NCBI GenBank assembly: GCA_973895155.1
Contig: OZ316897.1
Span: forward strand, 13,392,001 to 13,456,000
Length of the DNA: 64,000 nt
DNA from: Marsupella aquatica
Lineage: Eukaryota > Marchantiophyta
Direction: 5' to 3'
The position numbers were made by a program, and so were the translations under genes. Of this stretch, positions 43,357 to 54,529 are shown piece after piece; positions within the stretch are counted from its first letter, which is position 1, and each line of letters begins with the position of its first letter. The notes under the pieces were generated by a model. It had not been told where the DNA came from. It saw only the letters and a list, made by a program, of their open reading frames with translations, and made no database searches.

Positions 43357-45548
43357 TCAATCGGACCTCGGCTTCACCACACAATTGTAATGGTTCTTGA
43401 TGAATAGAGAAAACTGCCCACCCTTCTCGGTCACGTCAATTTTGTCAACACCTGGGGGAGTCTGCAGGTCGAAGGTCTGGACAAGACGGCCGAGCACAAG
43501 ATGAAGAAGGGGCATTGCAATGATGATACCAGGGCAACTTCTTCGCCCAGCACCGAAAGGAAGGAAGTTAAAGTCGTTGCCACTGGCCTCAATGTTCGAG
43601 TTCAAAAACCTCTCAGGTTTAAACTTCTCGGGCTCGTCCCAGTGTGCGGGGTTGTTGGCAATCCACCAGGCATTGATCAGGATCTTGCTCTCTGCGGGAA
43701 TGTCATAGCCGGCGAGCTTGGCCTGCTGCAGATTCATGTGAGGCACCAGCAGGGGAATTGCCATATGCAGCCTCATGACTTCCTTGACAACGGCAGTGAG
43801 ATAGGGAGTTTTCGTAGTATCCGGCTCGGTGATCAGATTCCCTCGGCCCAGCACGCTGTCCAGCTCGGCTCGTACCCGCTTCTGAATGCTCGGGTTGTTG
43901 ATGAGCTCAGCTACTCCCCACTCAATGGACCACAGAGTCGTCTCAATGGCTGGACACCAGGACATCCAAAAGTTAGCCACCTATAATATACTAATTTGAC
44001 AATAGCATCCATCTAGAGACGAGACTGAAAGCAGCCCACTCTCAACAAAAGAAAACAGCACGCTAACATAACATGAAATCTGACAAGTACCACATGAAGG
44101 ACATGCCCAGATGCCGCCAAAGAGTAAGTGGGGATACCAAAGTCCACGATTGAATGCCCTCGAGAGAATTATTACAACACCAAAATCCAGGATGTGGAAA
44201 AACCACTTGTAATTATCTCCAGATAACTTACCAGCAACGTTAATATTCTCGACAATGTACAGTACATTGTCCTCGTTGATCTCTCCCTTGTCCTCAGACT
44301 CGAAAATGTGGTCGATGGCAGCTTTTTCGCCCGCATCAGAACTGCGAGTACTGAGAAGCTTCCTGTGGGCCAACACAAAGAAAGAACCATTGAAACCATG
44401 TTAGATCTACATCCTTAGAGCTGCCCAATATGCCTTTCGCATTTTTAGAGTGGCACGAACGGCGTCCTGGAGGAGGAACGGGATATAAGTCGCTTTCTTA
44501 GCAACAACCCCGTATCTTAAAGTATCAACGCGATATGGGAACGAGGAAATCCCTGTCCTTGCCTTTGACTTGAAACATATCAAAGTCTGACGCGCGAGTC
44601 TGTTGAACGACACCAGATGAAATTGCAATGAAGAAACGCTGGGGATCGGAATGAAGTGTCATGAAAATAAGCAACTTACTTGCGCTCATCAATGAAGTAC
44701 TTCTTGAAGAGACCGAGTCTCTTGTCCTGGAGGTCCTTGCAGTGGGTCAGGTATTTCTTCAAGAAAGGCTGCAAAATGGGGATGAAGTCACCGTAATTGT
44801 AATCAAAGCTCTGGGACAGTCTACTCCTTTCCGCGTTCACAGCCTTCAACTTCAGGTAAAGCTCATCGTCTTCCTTGTCAAATCTCCTGTTGAACATCAT
44901 CCGGTACATGATATTGTACATCATGAGCTGCAGCCTCCGCCTGATAATGACACCAGAGGTAGAAGCCTCGGGTCTGGAAGTAAGATCAGCAATCACATGA
45001 TTGATCTCATCCTCCCATCCGATTCTCGACTGCTGCACCACTTTGTTGGTGAAGAAGGGGACTGTCATAATCCTCCTCATCCTCCTCCAGTGCTCTCCAT
45101 ACACAGTGAACACCATGTCCTGACCCTTGCCGGTAAAGATATCGAACACTACATTCGTAGTCCTTGACCCGAATTCAACTCCCTGGGTGTGTAACACCTC
45201 CTTGGCGAGCTCTGCATTGGAGACAACGACGACATTCCTCTGCCCCATCTTCAGCATGTACAGATCGCCATATGACTTCGCCATATCAGCCAAGTTGCGG
45301 TGGTTCAAGTCATCTCCCACCTGCAGCCAGTTGCCAACAATTGGCCAAGCAAAGGGACCAGGAGGAGTCTTCAACTTCTTCTCCGTCAACTTCGTGATGA
45401 GAATCACTCCCAGCGTAGCTGCCAGAAGTCCATACAGCACATTTTGCAACGAGAACAGCGAATGCGCAGGAGCCACATCGGTGACCCCAGCCTCGTCCAC
45501 TGCTGCAATCACACTACTCAATCCCATCGAGACGATAGAGAGCGCCAT
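43357..45548 (-). CDS. C4H: Trans-cinnamate 4-monooxygenase (CYP73A)
   Basis: Three exons on the minus strand: 45,548-44,680; 44,362-44,232; 43,949-43,357, giving 1,593 nt and 530 aa in frame. This ER-bound P450 hydroxylates trans-cinnamate to p-coumarate, the second step of the phenylpropanoid pathway, using electrons from a P450 reductase. Seen: a membrane segment (about residues 35-53) followed by the hinge TPPGPFAWPIVGNWL; the I-helix AIETTLWSIEW (about 334); the K-helix ExxR in KEVMR (about 390-393); and the haem-binding loop PFGAGRRSCPG with Cys about 472. CYP73A identity rests on FDIFTGKGQDMVFTVYG and the overall match. The protein starts about 30 residues before the membrane segment and is some 25 residues longer than the usual 505 aa of flowering plants. 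Confidence 0.95.
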
Positions 45549-46346
45549 TGCTGCAAACCTGCAGAAATCCCCCTCCGCAACTCAACCTGCAGAGAGCAAA
45601 AAACCAACTCTGTCAGCTCGCTTTCGTCCACAATGCGTGTATGAAGAAGATTGTGGCAAGACCACAACAGGGACCGGAATCCTAAAACTAGTCTCTCCTC
45701 CCGAATCCTGCATCCACTCTCCGTCCACAACAAACATACTCTTCAAAGACACAAAAAAGTCACGCCACGTTCACTGACGTGGCCGATTTCGGGGCACAAA
45801 CCTACTCCACACGAGCTCCCTCTCCCTCCCTCCTCCTCCGCTCACACTCACACACAACTCACAACTCACAGAACTTGCAAGTTGACATTGACACAGTCCT
45901 GGGTACACGACGGCCACAGTATCGCAACGAGCCAGATGCCCCAGAAGGAATCACCATCCTGCCACTGACCTGCACAAGTGCTGTCCAAGCTGTCGAGGCC
46001 CTCGACTCCCTCTCCCAAACGTGAGGCCGGAAATCACTCCACCGAGCTCAGCTCACAGAAACTATGGAAATGCCCACGCCTGCGCAGGCCCGCATTGATT
46101 GTCCGATGCTCACTGATTGCCTATTAATTGCCTCCCCCGCTCACTGCTCCTCCTCCCCTGGTCCACAGTCCACTCCTCATCAGTCCTCACCGCTCAACGA
46201 AGCTCCGATCCGATGCGATGGATCGTCAGTCTGTCTCTGGGCAACTTACTATTCCGAGCTGTACATTTCAGCGAACTACGGACCTATACAGTACAGTACA
46301 ACCGTAGTGGTGTATCAGTGTGTGCGTACTTTAAAGAATCATACAG
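45549..46346. other. Promoter region of C4H
   Basis: Upstream DNA of the minus-strand C4H gene, C-rich on the plus strand. No separate gene is supported; long open frames here are antisense or compositional. Confidence 0.4.
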
Positions 46347-46386
46347 GAGGAGGGCCAGGGAGGGCCAGGGAGGGCCGGGGAGGGCC
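46347..46386. repeat. GGAGGGCCAGG-type short tandem repeat
   Basis: Three to four units of GGGAGGGCCAG about 0.8 kb upstream of the C4H start codon. G-rich on the plus strand and potentially quadruplex-forming. Confidence 0.7.
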
Positions 46387-46974
46387 ACTCGGTCGCCGGA
46401 GGACGGGGAATGGTTGGTAAAGAGGCCACCAGCGGCACATATGGGAACTTTCCCGTCCGGCCTCCCGTGATTCCGTGAGGTCTGTTGAATAAAATATGCT
46501 GCCGTCGTTTCCTCCGTGGCCGCTTTCACCAACAAGACGAGGTCATGCGGTTGGTCCCCCGTGGCCCTGTTGGTGGACTACTTTCCAGGGTTGCTTTGAC
46601 CGGCGAGAGTCCGGACTGCACCCACTTTACGCACACTATAGTAGGCTCCAGCCATTTTTTTTTCTTGTTTGTAAACATTAGCCAAGGTGGCTATATTTTA
46701 CAGTACCGACATGCACAGGTTTGATGTGGAGTATTTAATTTCAATTATGTAATGTTTTTTATTATTGTAGAGTATTTCATCCCGAACATTCCCCCATAGT
46801 AGGAGGTTGCTGATGACATAGAATTTTTAAACTTTTAGCCTGAGTATCATTACTGTAGCTTGCTTGTTTTTAACCTTTCTTGTTTTCCATGGAATAAATG
46901 CTTTTTAAGCAGTTTTTTAAAGTGAACACAAGCCTGAAATCATTTCCAGGATAACATTATAGACGCCAAGTTCA
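46387..46974. other. Unassigned AT-rich sequence
   Basis: No gene or clear repeat is seen. Confidence 0.4.
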
Positions 46975-47470
46975 AAAAAAAGTACTCCTTTTCAATCTAC
47001 AAAATTGGCATTTCTTGGGCTCCTTGTAGAATGATCTTTCCTACCAATCTAATATCTGTATTTGTCATGAAGAATTGAGAGAGTTATGAATTTCTAAAGA
47101 GTACCCCATCACTCATTGTTCGCACCTAAAGCTTCCATAAGTTTTTAGCAGCTAATTTTGAAATTTAGTATCTCCATTGATATCTAATGGAATTTATTTT
47201 GTTGGTTTTGTTAGAAAAGTATGGGAACTTCTTTCCATTGAGCCCAATATGGTCAAACTTCATAGAGAATTGAAAGACCTACACATTTTCAACCACGTTT
47301 CTTGCCACATTTCACTCAACTGTGTAGTCTGTACCATGTGAGCCAAAGAGGGTTTTGCAAGCCATCCAGGTTGCAAAAGTATATCTGGGCATTTGGCAGA
47401 CCTGGAAGTCCATCTGGGCTTCATAAGTGTATACAATCTGGGCTTCATGTCTAGTGTATGCAGTGCTTCT
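46975..47470. repeat. Dispersed repeat family R2, copy 2
   Basis: Aligns by eye with 35,270-35,760 in the same orientation. It ends with about two diverged units of the tandem block (GGAAGTCCATCTGGGCTTCA). Confidence 0.6.
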
Positions 47471-50400
47471 AAAATTAAAATTGGAAACAGGAGGATAGCA
47501 TTATTAATATTTGTAGAAATTCCTGGAGAATGCAAATGGCACTGTTGTGCTGGAAGTTAATTGGCTGGAATTGATTAAAGCAATGTCAATATATAGAAAG
47601 ATGAAAAAGCTCAGATGGACCCAGCTTGTGATCTCTACAACCCCTTGAACTGACAACCCTTACGCCCTCATTTGTCAACACTCTTAGGGAGTCCTATGGT
47701 TGTCTTATTCCTAAATGCTCTGTCCAGGGGTAGAGGAGCAAGGTTTGGCATCCTACCAATATTGCAGTCTACCCTCTCTAGTTGCAAGGCCTCTAAGAGT
47801 AGTTTGAGAGCTTCCATTTCTAGAAAAATCTTATTTTAAGAAGCAATATGGAAATCTGAGCTACAACCCTCAAGATCTTCATTCCTGAAAGTTTTGATTG
47901 GACATACAGAACTTGATTTCCTTTCATTTCTTCCATTTCAACTTGCACTTCTGATTTGAGTCATGATTTCACATTGCACTTGCGTGGAACAGTTTACTGT
48001 TCACTCATTTCAATGACTTTGTCAATCCACATGTAATCCCAATGGGGTGGATTTCTGTTGGTCATTTGTCAGCAAGTAGTGAGAAACTTAGCAACAAAAT
48101 CCAGATTGCACACTCTTTACCATACTCCAAACAAGCACTAATTCCTGTCAATATTTTAAAATAGTTTTTCACCACTACTTTCCATTCTTGAGACCAAAGG
48201 GCAATCATTCATGATGCAGAATTCGTGTTATTCATGGGTAGAGCCCAAAAATGTTGCTCTCGAATTAGTGTGAACAATGTCGGAATCTTCAATTATTCAC
48301 GTTCATATCTTGCCTTTTGAGATGCCTATGCAAGCCTGTGGTCAATGCTGGTGCGTAGACTCCTCGTGTGTAGTTTGGGACTTTCATATTGAAGAGCATC
48401 TAATGTAAGCTACCAAGCACTTTGATCAGCACCTATCAACTTTTGAAGGAGGCCTTGTTTGTGATTGAATACGTAGACACGTGCAGCTGGCAGTCTATCT
48501 TACTATAAAAGTGTCAACTGAAGTCTACTTGTAACTCCATGATCATCATGTGCATGGGAAGAACTGTGACTATGATGTATGTCAACTGGTGCATGCAAGT
48601 TTTTTGTGATAATTTATTTTTGGTGATAATTTCTAAATATTTAAATTCAAAAAATGGGCACTATGGCCCCACCACAACATTTGTGCATAGAAAGAAGGAT
48701 GTGCATACAAAGACAAATGTACATAGAAAAGAAAATGGTATATTATATATGACTATTAAAATGATAAATTTTTTAATCATTTCATTCACCTTCAAAAAAT
48801 ATGAATAGAGAATTTTTTGGTAACATTTTTATTATCCTCTCCGCTATTCACGTTCAAAGAACAGGTAGTTGAGGCTAGTACATAATAATGACCGTATCAA
48901 AGATTACCGAAGAGTCTATGGAAGTGGCTATCATTCAACATAACACTGGATAGAGAAAAAGGGATTGAGAGATGGATGGAGAGATGGATGGATGAAAAAC
49001 ATTCCTTTTAATTGTCCATTTCACACCAATCCTCAGAAAGCTCAGTGATACAAAACATTGAAAATGTACATTAGTTATCATCAAGGGGAGCCAATAGATA
49101 AAAGCCTCTTTAGTGCCGTATGGCCTGCAATGTGAAAAAGTTAGAGAGCCAGCCTGGAGAATCAATTCCTCTAGCAAATTGTACATCACATTCTACTCTG
49201 AGATGTGTCTTTTTAAACCGATTAATCAAAAGATGGCTTATTCACCAAGAATGTTATTATCCTTACTAAGTTGAAAGTGATGTTAGGAGTTACACTCAAT
49301 AATTGGAATTCCAAAAACAAAAGAGCCATTGCTTATTCTTGGCAGGCTAGCTTGTAGAGAGAAATGGAAAGCTAGGAATCAATGCATGGGCTATGGAAGA
49401 AAGAGCATATTAGAAGGATGCACTAAGAGCAAGGGCCTGCTTTATATTTAGGGCCTAAATTGGGATTAAAGTGAATTTCATAGTAACCTATTATAACTAA
49501 CATAAATATTCCCAAGTCTCCTTCACATTTGATGGTTAGGGGCAAACACATGGATTTCTGTCCTCCCTTAATTTCTCATATTGTTTCCTTGAGGTAGTAC
49601 ATCAATGATAATTTTAATTTGGCAAGCTGATCAGCAGAACAGAAGGGGACCTAATGAATAAAATCCAGGGACTTACACGTTGACAAAAAGGGGTTCCATT
49701 CACAGACCTTGCTGGCTGGGATCAATATCTGGAAAAGTACTAATGAAGGTAAGGCGGCATGTTACAATTGCATATGCCCTAATTGACACGGTAGAATGAG
49801 AAGGAGGCAGAGGAGATACAATGACTACAAGATAAGCAAATGCTATTTCAGTGACAGTTGCTTCACTAGTTACTGCATCTTCCTCAGGCCATTTTAATCC
49901 TGTCTTGGCTACGGATTAGATTCAGCTCATACAAATATTTTGACAGTGACAATCTTTGTCATTGTTGTATTTGAGAGATTGTCATTTTATCTTGCCTTGG
50001 TAGCAATCATGTATGCTCTTTTTCCCTCTCTTCCACTCCCACTGCAGACAAAGTTTTGAGGAGTTGCTCAAAGGCTAGCTAGAGGTTTGGTGATTATTTT
50101 TCTGGTTTTCCTTCAATCTTCTGTTTGTCATTTACTTCTCATCCAGGTGGATTTCAACACCTTACACTTCTTGTTCGCAATCCCCTTGCCAGAACATTCA
50201 AGCTTTGTGCATAGATAGATGGTGAGTACAATGCTGTCTGTTTCCAATTCCATAGTTATGTTTTTAAGTCACAGTGTAGAATAGTACATACTTTGTGGCC
50301 CCAAAGTCGCGGTCTAGAGGCTTCACTCTAAACCATAGACTCTTTCCTGGCTTTTAATGTTACTTTATAAATAGATGTGGGTAGCTAGAAGGTGGCACAG

Positions 50401-50869
50401 GGGATGGAAGGAAAAATGGTGACTCCCCACTGGCCTTAGCCCCATCGAAAAACACTTAATGAAAGGCTGGTTCAAACTATTTAATTTTGTTTCCCAGAAT
50501 AATTTATTTACAAACCCCCATGGGAAGGTTTTTACCAATATCCTCAGTTCCACGTGCAGCCACTTCAACACATTTTGTCACAAATAGGAACAATGTTATT
50601 TTCAGCAAAAACCAACACAGTTGTTTGTGTTTGACTCGAGACAAAGAAAACAGTAAACCCATTAATTGTAAAAAGATAAAATAATTGAAAAGAAAAAGTT
50701 GAAATAGCAAATAATGAGGCAAAACAACACAACCAATTTGGATGCCTTATCAACGACATATCAATATTTTACATCAAAATGCTTGTATATTATTTTAAAT
50801 TTTGCAAGTTTCTGAAAGAGCCATCTTGTAGAAATTTAAACTGTTAGGAACCCCTTAGCCTTTATATTC
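47471..50869. other. AT-rich intergenic DNA
   Basis: No gene or RNA is recognised. A Glu/Lys-coding AT-rich stretch at 48,540-48,810 and other frames up to 84 codons have no domain signature. (GGAT)n-like words lie at about 48,968-48,995. Confidence 0.4.
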
Positions 50870-51131
50870 AAAAAAATGTTTATTGATCTCCTTAGTACTT
50901 GACAAAACCTGCCAATGCTAGGGTCATTGGCCTGCTTGTTGGAAAGCTAGAGAAACTCAAATACTCATGATCATCCTTAGTACATGACAAAATCTATTGA
51001 TGTTAGGTTCACTAGAAAACTAGAGAAAATTAAAAACTCATGATCTTTGCCTTCGTACTTGACTAATTTACCAATCTTAGGCTTATTGGAAAGCTAGAGA
51101 AATTTAGAGATTAATGATCTCAGTAGCAGAA
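50870..51131. repeat. Diverged tandem array, left part
   Basis: Units of about 75-80 bp share AGCTAGAGAAA, ACTCATGATC and TAGTACTTGACAAAATCTGCC-like text. Similar units resume at about 52,545-52,760, beyond the R1 copy, so R1 appears to have split the array. Confidence 0.65.
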
Positions 51132-52530
51132 CTTGACTACTCTAACACTTAGGTCCATGCCTCCAGAACGACCATCCGGGGGGGCTAAGTATAGGGAGAC
51201 TAGTGGGCAACAAAGTGTTGCACTAGCAAGGGCAATGCTCTAAGTTGGTGATGCACACTAAGGACTTAGGCTAGTTTAAGAGCTGGTAGGGTCATGGGAA
51301 AGGGCGGGCTCAAAGTGGACCGTCTAGACCCCCGGACGGACTTTAAGTTGTGAGGGCTTGAGTGAGAGCTCCAATTGGGCCCAAAGTTTATTTCATGCAC
51401 AACGGATGTTTGGTGCATGAGATACAACGCGTCACAAGTGTGGCCTTCTAGGACCCTTGACTGACTACAGGTTTCGAGAGCCTAGGCAAAAGCATTGGGT
51501 CAACCCAATCACAACGGGCTAACGCACTTTGCTTAAAGATGTATAGCTAGAAAATTAGCATAGCAAGTTAGTTGGATGTCCATGCGATAGGGTTGGAGTC
51601 CAGGTTGAGGGCCAAACATAGGGGACCAAAGTTGGTCTGGGGGTGGTGGGTCTCCAGAAACATAGATGAGGGGAGTGTTGTCTCCCTGGGGGCTAAGGGT
51701 GAGCCCAAGTCATGAGTCACAACGGTCGTGACACTAAGGAGAAACGTCAAATGGAAACGGTGATAATCTAAGTTGGGTTCGGGTTGCCTTTGGGTTTTGA
51801 GGTTTGCGGGGGATATCTCCCCCGCTTGCCAAATCCTGCCAAAACAGCAGTCGAGGCGAGTTCAATTTCTCATGGGAGCTTGCATTAGGGAGGCAATGTA
51901 GAGTAGGCATGGGTGTTGAGGTCCAAGGTCCAAGTGAATTTGGCCCCTAGACTCTCATTTGAGTTGGAACCTTGAAGATGGTTGCTATAGTTGGGGCCAA
52001 CTGGTCCTAGGGTTTAGGACAAGCGTGTGACAAGCTTCGGGACGAGCTAGCTTATTTAGGCCATGAGCATGTTCTAGTGCAGGGCGATCAGCCAATGACA
52101 AATAGGAAGTGGGGAAGCACAAGCAACACCCGGTAGAGGGCTAGGGGCTGTTATGGACGAACAATGGGTGTCGGCTTAGGTTTCGGCTTATGGCAAGGCC
52201 TCACGGGCCCAAGAGGTTCTACTCGTTGACCTATGTACCAACATCTATTGAACTTGAGTTGAGACACTAGTCTTGGAGTTCCTAGATCCTGATGGGTTAC
52301 TTACCAAGGTGTTTGATTGCTTGTGCATATAGTGAGGATAGTTGGCAACGATCGTGTTAGCAAGTGCGGCTTCGTATGGGAGTTGTTGCTGGTGGTGCCA
52401 GAGGTACCAACTAAGTTGCTTGCTCAAGGAGTTCCATGTAGATGTTTGGGCACCAAGGGCACTTAGGCAAAGATGTTGATATTGGTGAGGCGCTCGTTGG
52501 CTAGGTCCACCACTATCTCCTTGGTGTTTG
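51132..52530 (-). repeat. Dispersed repeat family R1, copy 2
   Basis: The longest copy in the window. 51,150-51,390 matches 62,212-62,442 reversed, and 51,470-52,530 matches 890-1,990 directly and 59,236-60,527 reversed. Its left border reads CTACTCTAACACTTA and its right end GGTCCACCAC. No coding capacity is seen. Strand is relative to copy 3. Confidence 0.7.
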
Positions 52531-52544
52531 ATGAAACCTTCCAA

Positions 52545-52760
52545 TAAGAAACTCATTTGAAACCTAGACAAATTTAAAAACTCATGATCACCTTAGTACT
52601 CTATGAAGTCTGTCAAGAGAGTAGGTTGGTTGGAAAGAGGATTGGAAACCTAGAGAAATTCAGGAATTTTCCTTAGTATTGGAGAAATCTGCCATCTGCT
52701 AGGCTCACTAAAATGCTATATTTAAAATGTTTCTAAGGTTTTAGCATAAGACGTTTCATT
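52545..52760. repeat. Diverged tandem array, right part
   Basis: Continuation of the 75-80 bp units (CCTAGACAAATTTAAAAACTCATGATC, here abbreviated to its ACTCATGATC core, and GGAGAAATCTGCCAT) after the R1 insertion. Confidence 0.6.
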
Positions 52761-54045
52761 GAGAGAAGTGACAAATTAAAATCATCATTCGCTGAAAGCT
52801 AGACTTTGAAGCAAGGGTAGAGAGTTCAGACATATGTGAGCTCTTAATACTGTATGAAATCTAGCAAATAATGGTGGGGTCATTGAAAATCTCAGATAAG
52901 AACTTTTCTTATAATTATAAGCATGAAATGATTTATGGAGGGATGAGGGAGACATTGATAATCATTTTTTGATGAAGACATATAGCGAGATTTTCAAGGA
53001 AGGGTACAACAGTTCAAAGTTTGTGAGGGCTAAGCATTCCAAGAGGTTTCATTTATAGGTGTGGGAGCCATTGGAAATAGGTTGAGGGTCATCCAAACTT
53101 AAATTTTGAAGTTAACTAGTGTAACATGTTGATAGAAATGGGGAGACAAAAATTGAAGATGGTGCGCTTGGGATGTTCTCATAGTTAGATGGAGACGCGT
53201 AGGACACAAATAACAAAGCATAACATGGAAAGAATCCAATCTGATTGAAGTTGATGCATGCAATTAGCTTCAATGATTGTGAAGATAGAACATATTTAAA
53301 ATTAGTGGAAAGCAAGATGACACTGACATGTAGATCCAAACACCTTGACACGTAGATCCTGTTAGGTTATACCTCTAGTATAACCTATATACTTCCATAA
53401 TACTACCTAGACTTCACTATACTAGGATAGCACTAGTTTGAGTTCCAGGTTCCCATAGACCATGGGAGGGGGTATACCCAAGGGGAACACAAAGTAACTT
53501 GTACTCACATCTGAAGGTTCACTCTTCAGGAGAGAGGGTGAGCAGGTGAGAGGATGAACTCTAGCACGTTGACTATGGCGGATGTAATCGGGGTGTATTA
53601 CTGGATTTTGCTTACAGCTGTGGACGTAGCCCAGACAAAGTGAACCACATACTTTCAGTGTCAAGGTCTATGGATGTTGTTCACATGTGTTGACGCTATC
53701 TCGTTCGGTCTAGATCATATCCCAAGAGATCCAAACACCTTCATCGTCCACTTAGTGTACAGTCAATAGAGAAAAAAGAACATTGTCTCGAGTGAGATAT
53801 CTCGCATCCTTGATAATGAGAGAGTTCATGATTTTTCCTTGTTTTTCTTAGGGCATTCTGGGAGCATAATGCCCCGGTCAACATCTTGATCACCTCTTTA
53901 GTTAGATTTCCCTATACTTTTACTAAAGTTGAAAAAAACTAAAAATCTCTTAGGCTTTTAAGTGTACAAGGTCCTATTTCTGGAGCATCAGGCAATAACA
54001 GCCCCTCAAAACTCAAGCTAAAGTCTCCTTCAGGGCATTATATCC
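52761..54045. other. Unassigned AT-rich sequence
   Basis: No gene is recognised. GGGCATTCTGGGAGCATAATG near 53,850 resembles words in the next repeat block. Confidence 0.4.
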
Positions 54046-54295
54046 CATAATGCTCTGTAAACATGACACATACTTAATGCCTTTCATGAATTACCTCTTT
54101 TTTATTTTCAGTGCATTCCTGGAGCGCACGATCAAAATGTTGATGTTCATTATGAAACGAGCTTTTATTATAAACCCACAATGCGTTGTAAACAGGACGT
54201 TACTATACCCCCCGAAAAAAACTCGAAACTCCATCTGAAACTGTGGTTTTGGGGTGCATTATGGCCCTCAATGCCTTGTAAACAGGACGTTAACA
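54046..54295. repeat. Repeated TGTAAACAGGACGTTA block before the beta-ureidopropionase gene
   Basis: AATGCSTTGTAAACAGGACGTTA occurs at 54,180 and 54,270 (90 bp apart), with a diverged copy at 54,049. The last copy ends about 235 bp before the start codon, so it lies in the promoter or leader. Confidence 0.7.
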
Positions 54296-54529
54296 ATTAA
54301 AAGAATCTCTTCAGTGTACTGGAAAGGGAGAGGAGCATGATTTCGCCATGGAGCTCTCGGGAGTCTGGACTGATTGGGGTAGTTGGACGTCGTTACTGCC
54401 GATTCCCAAAAAACCCTCGGTGTACTTGAGAGAGAGAGATTGCGTCCGTGCTTTGAAGATCTCTGGACTGATCGGTCTCATCGATTTGAGGGGTGCAGTG
54501 AGGAGTGTCGGAAAGCGAGAGCCGGAGCG

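Noticed and set aside
45127-45777. 216-codon plus-strand frame over C4H exon 1
   Set aside because: It is antisense to a well-supported P450 exon and has no recognisable domain.
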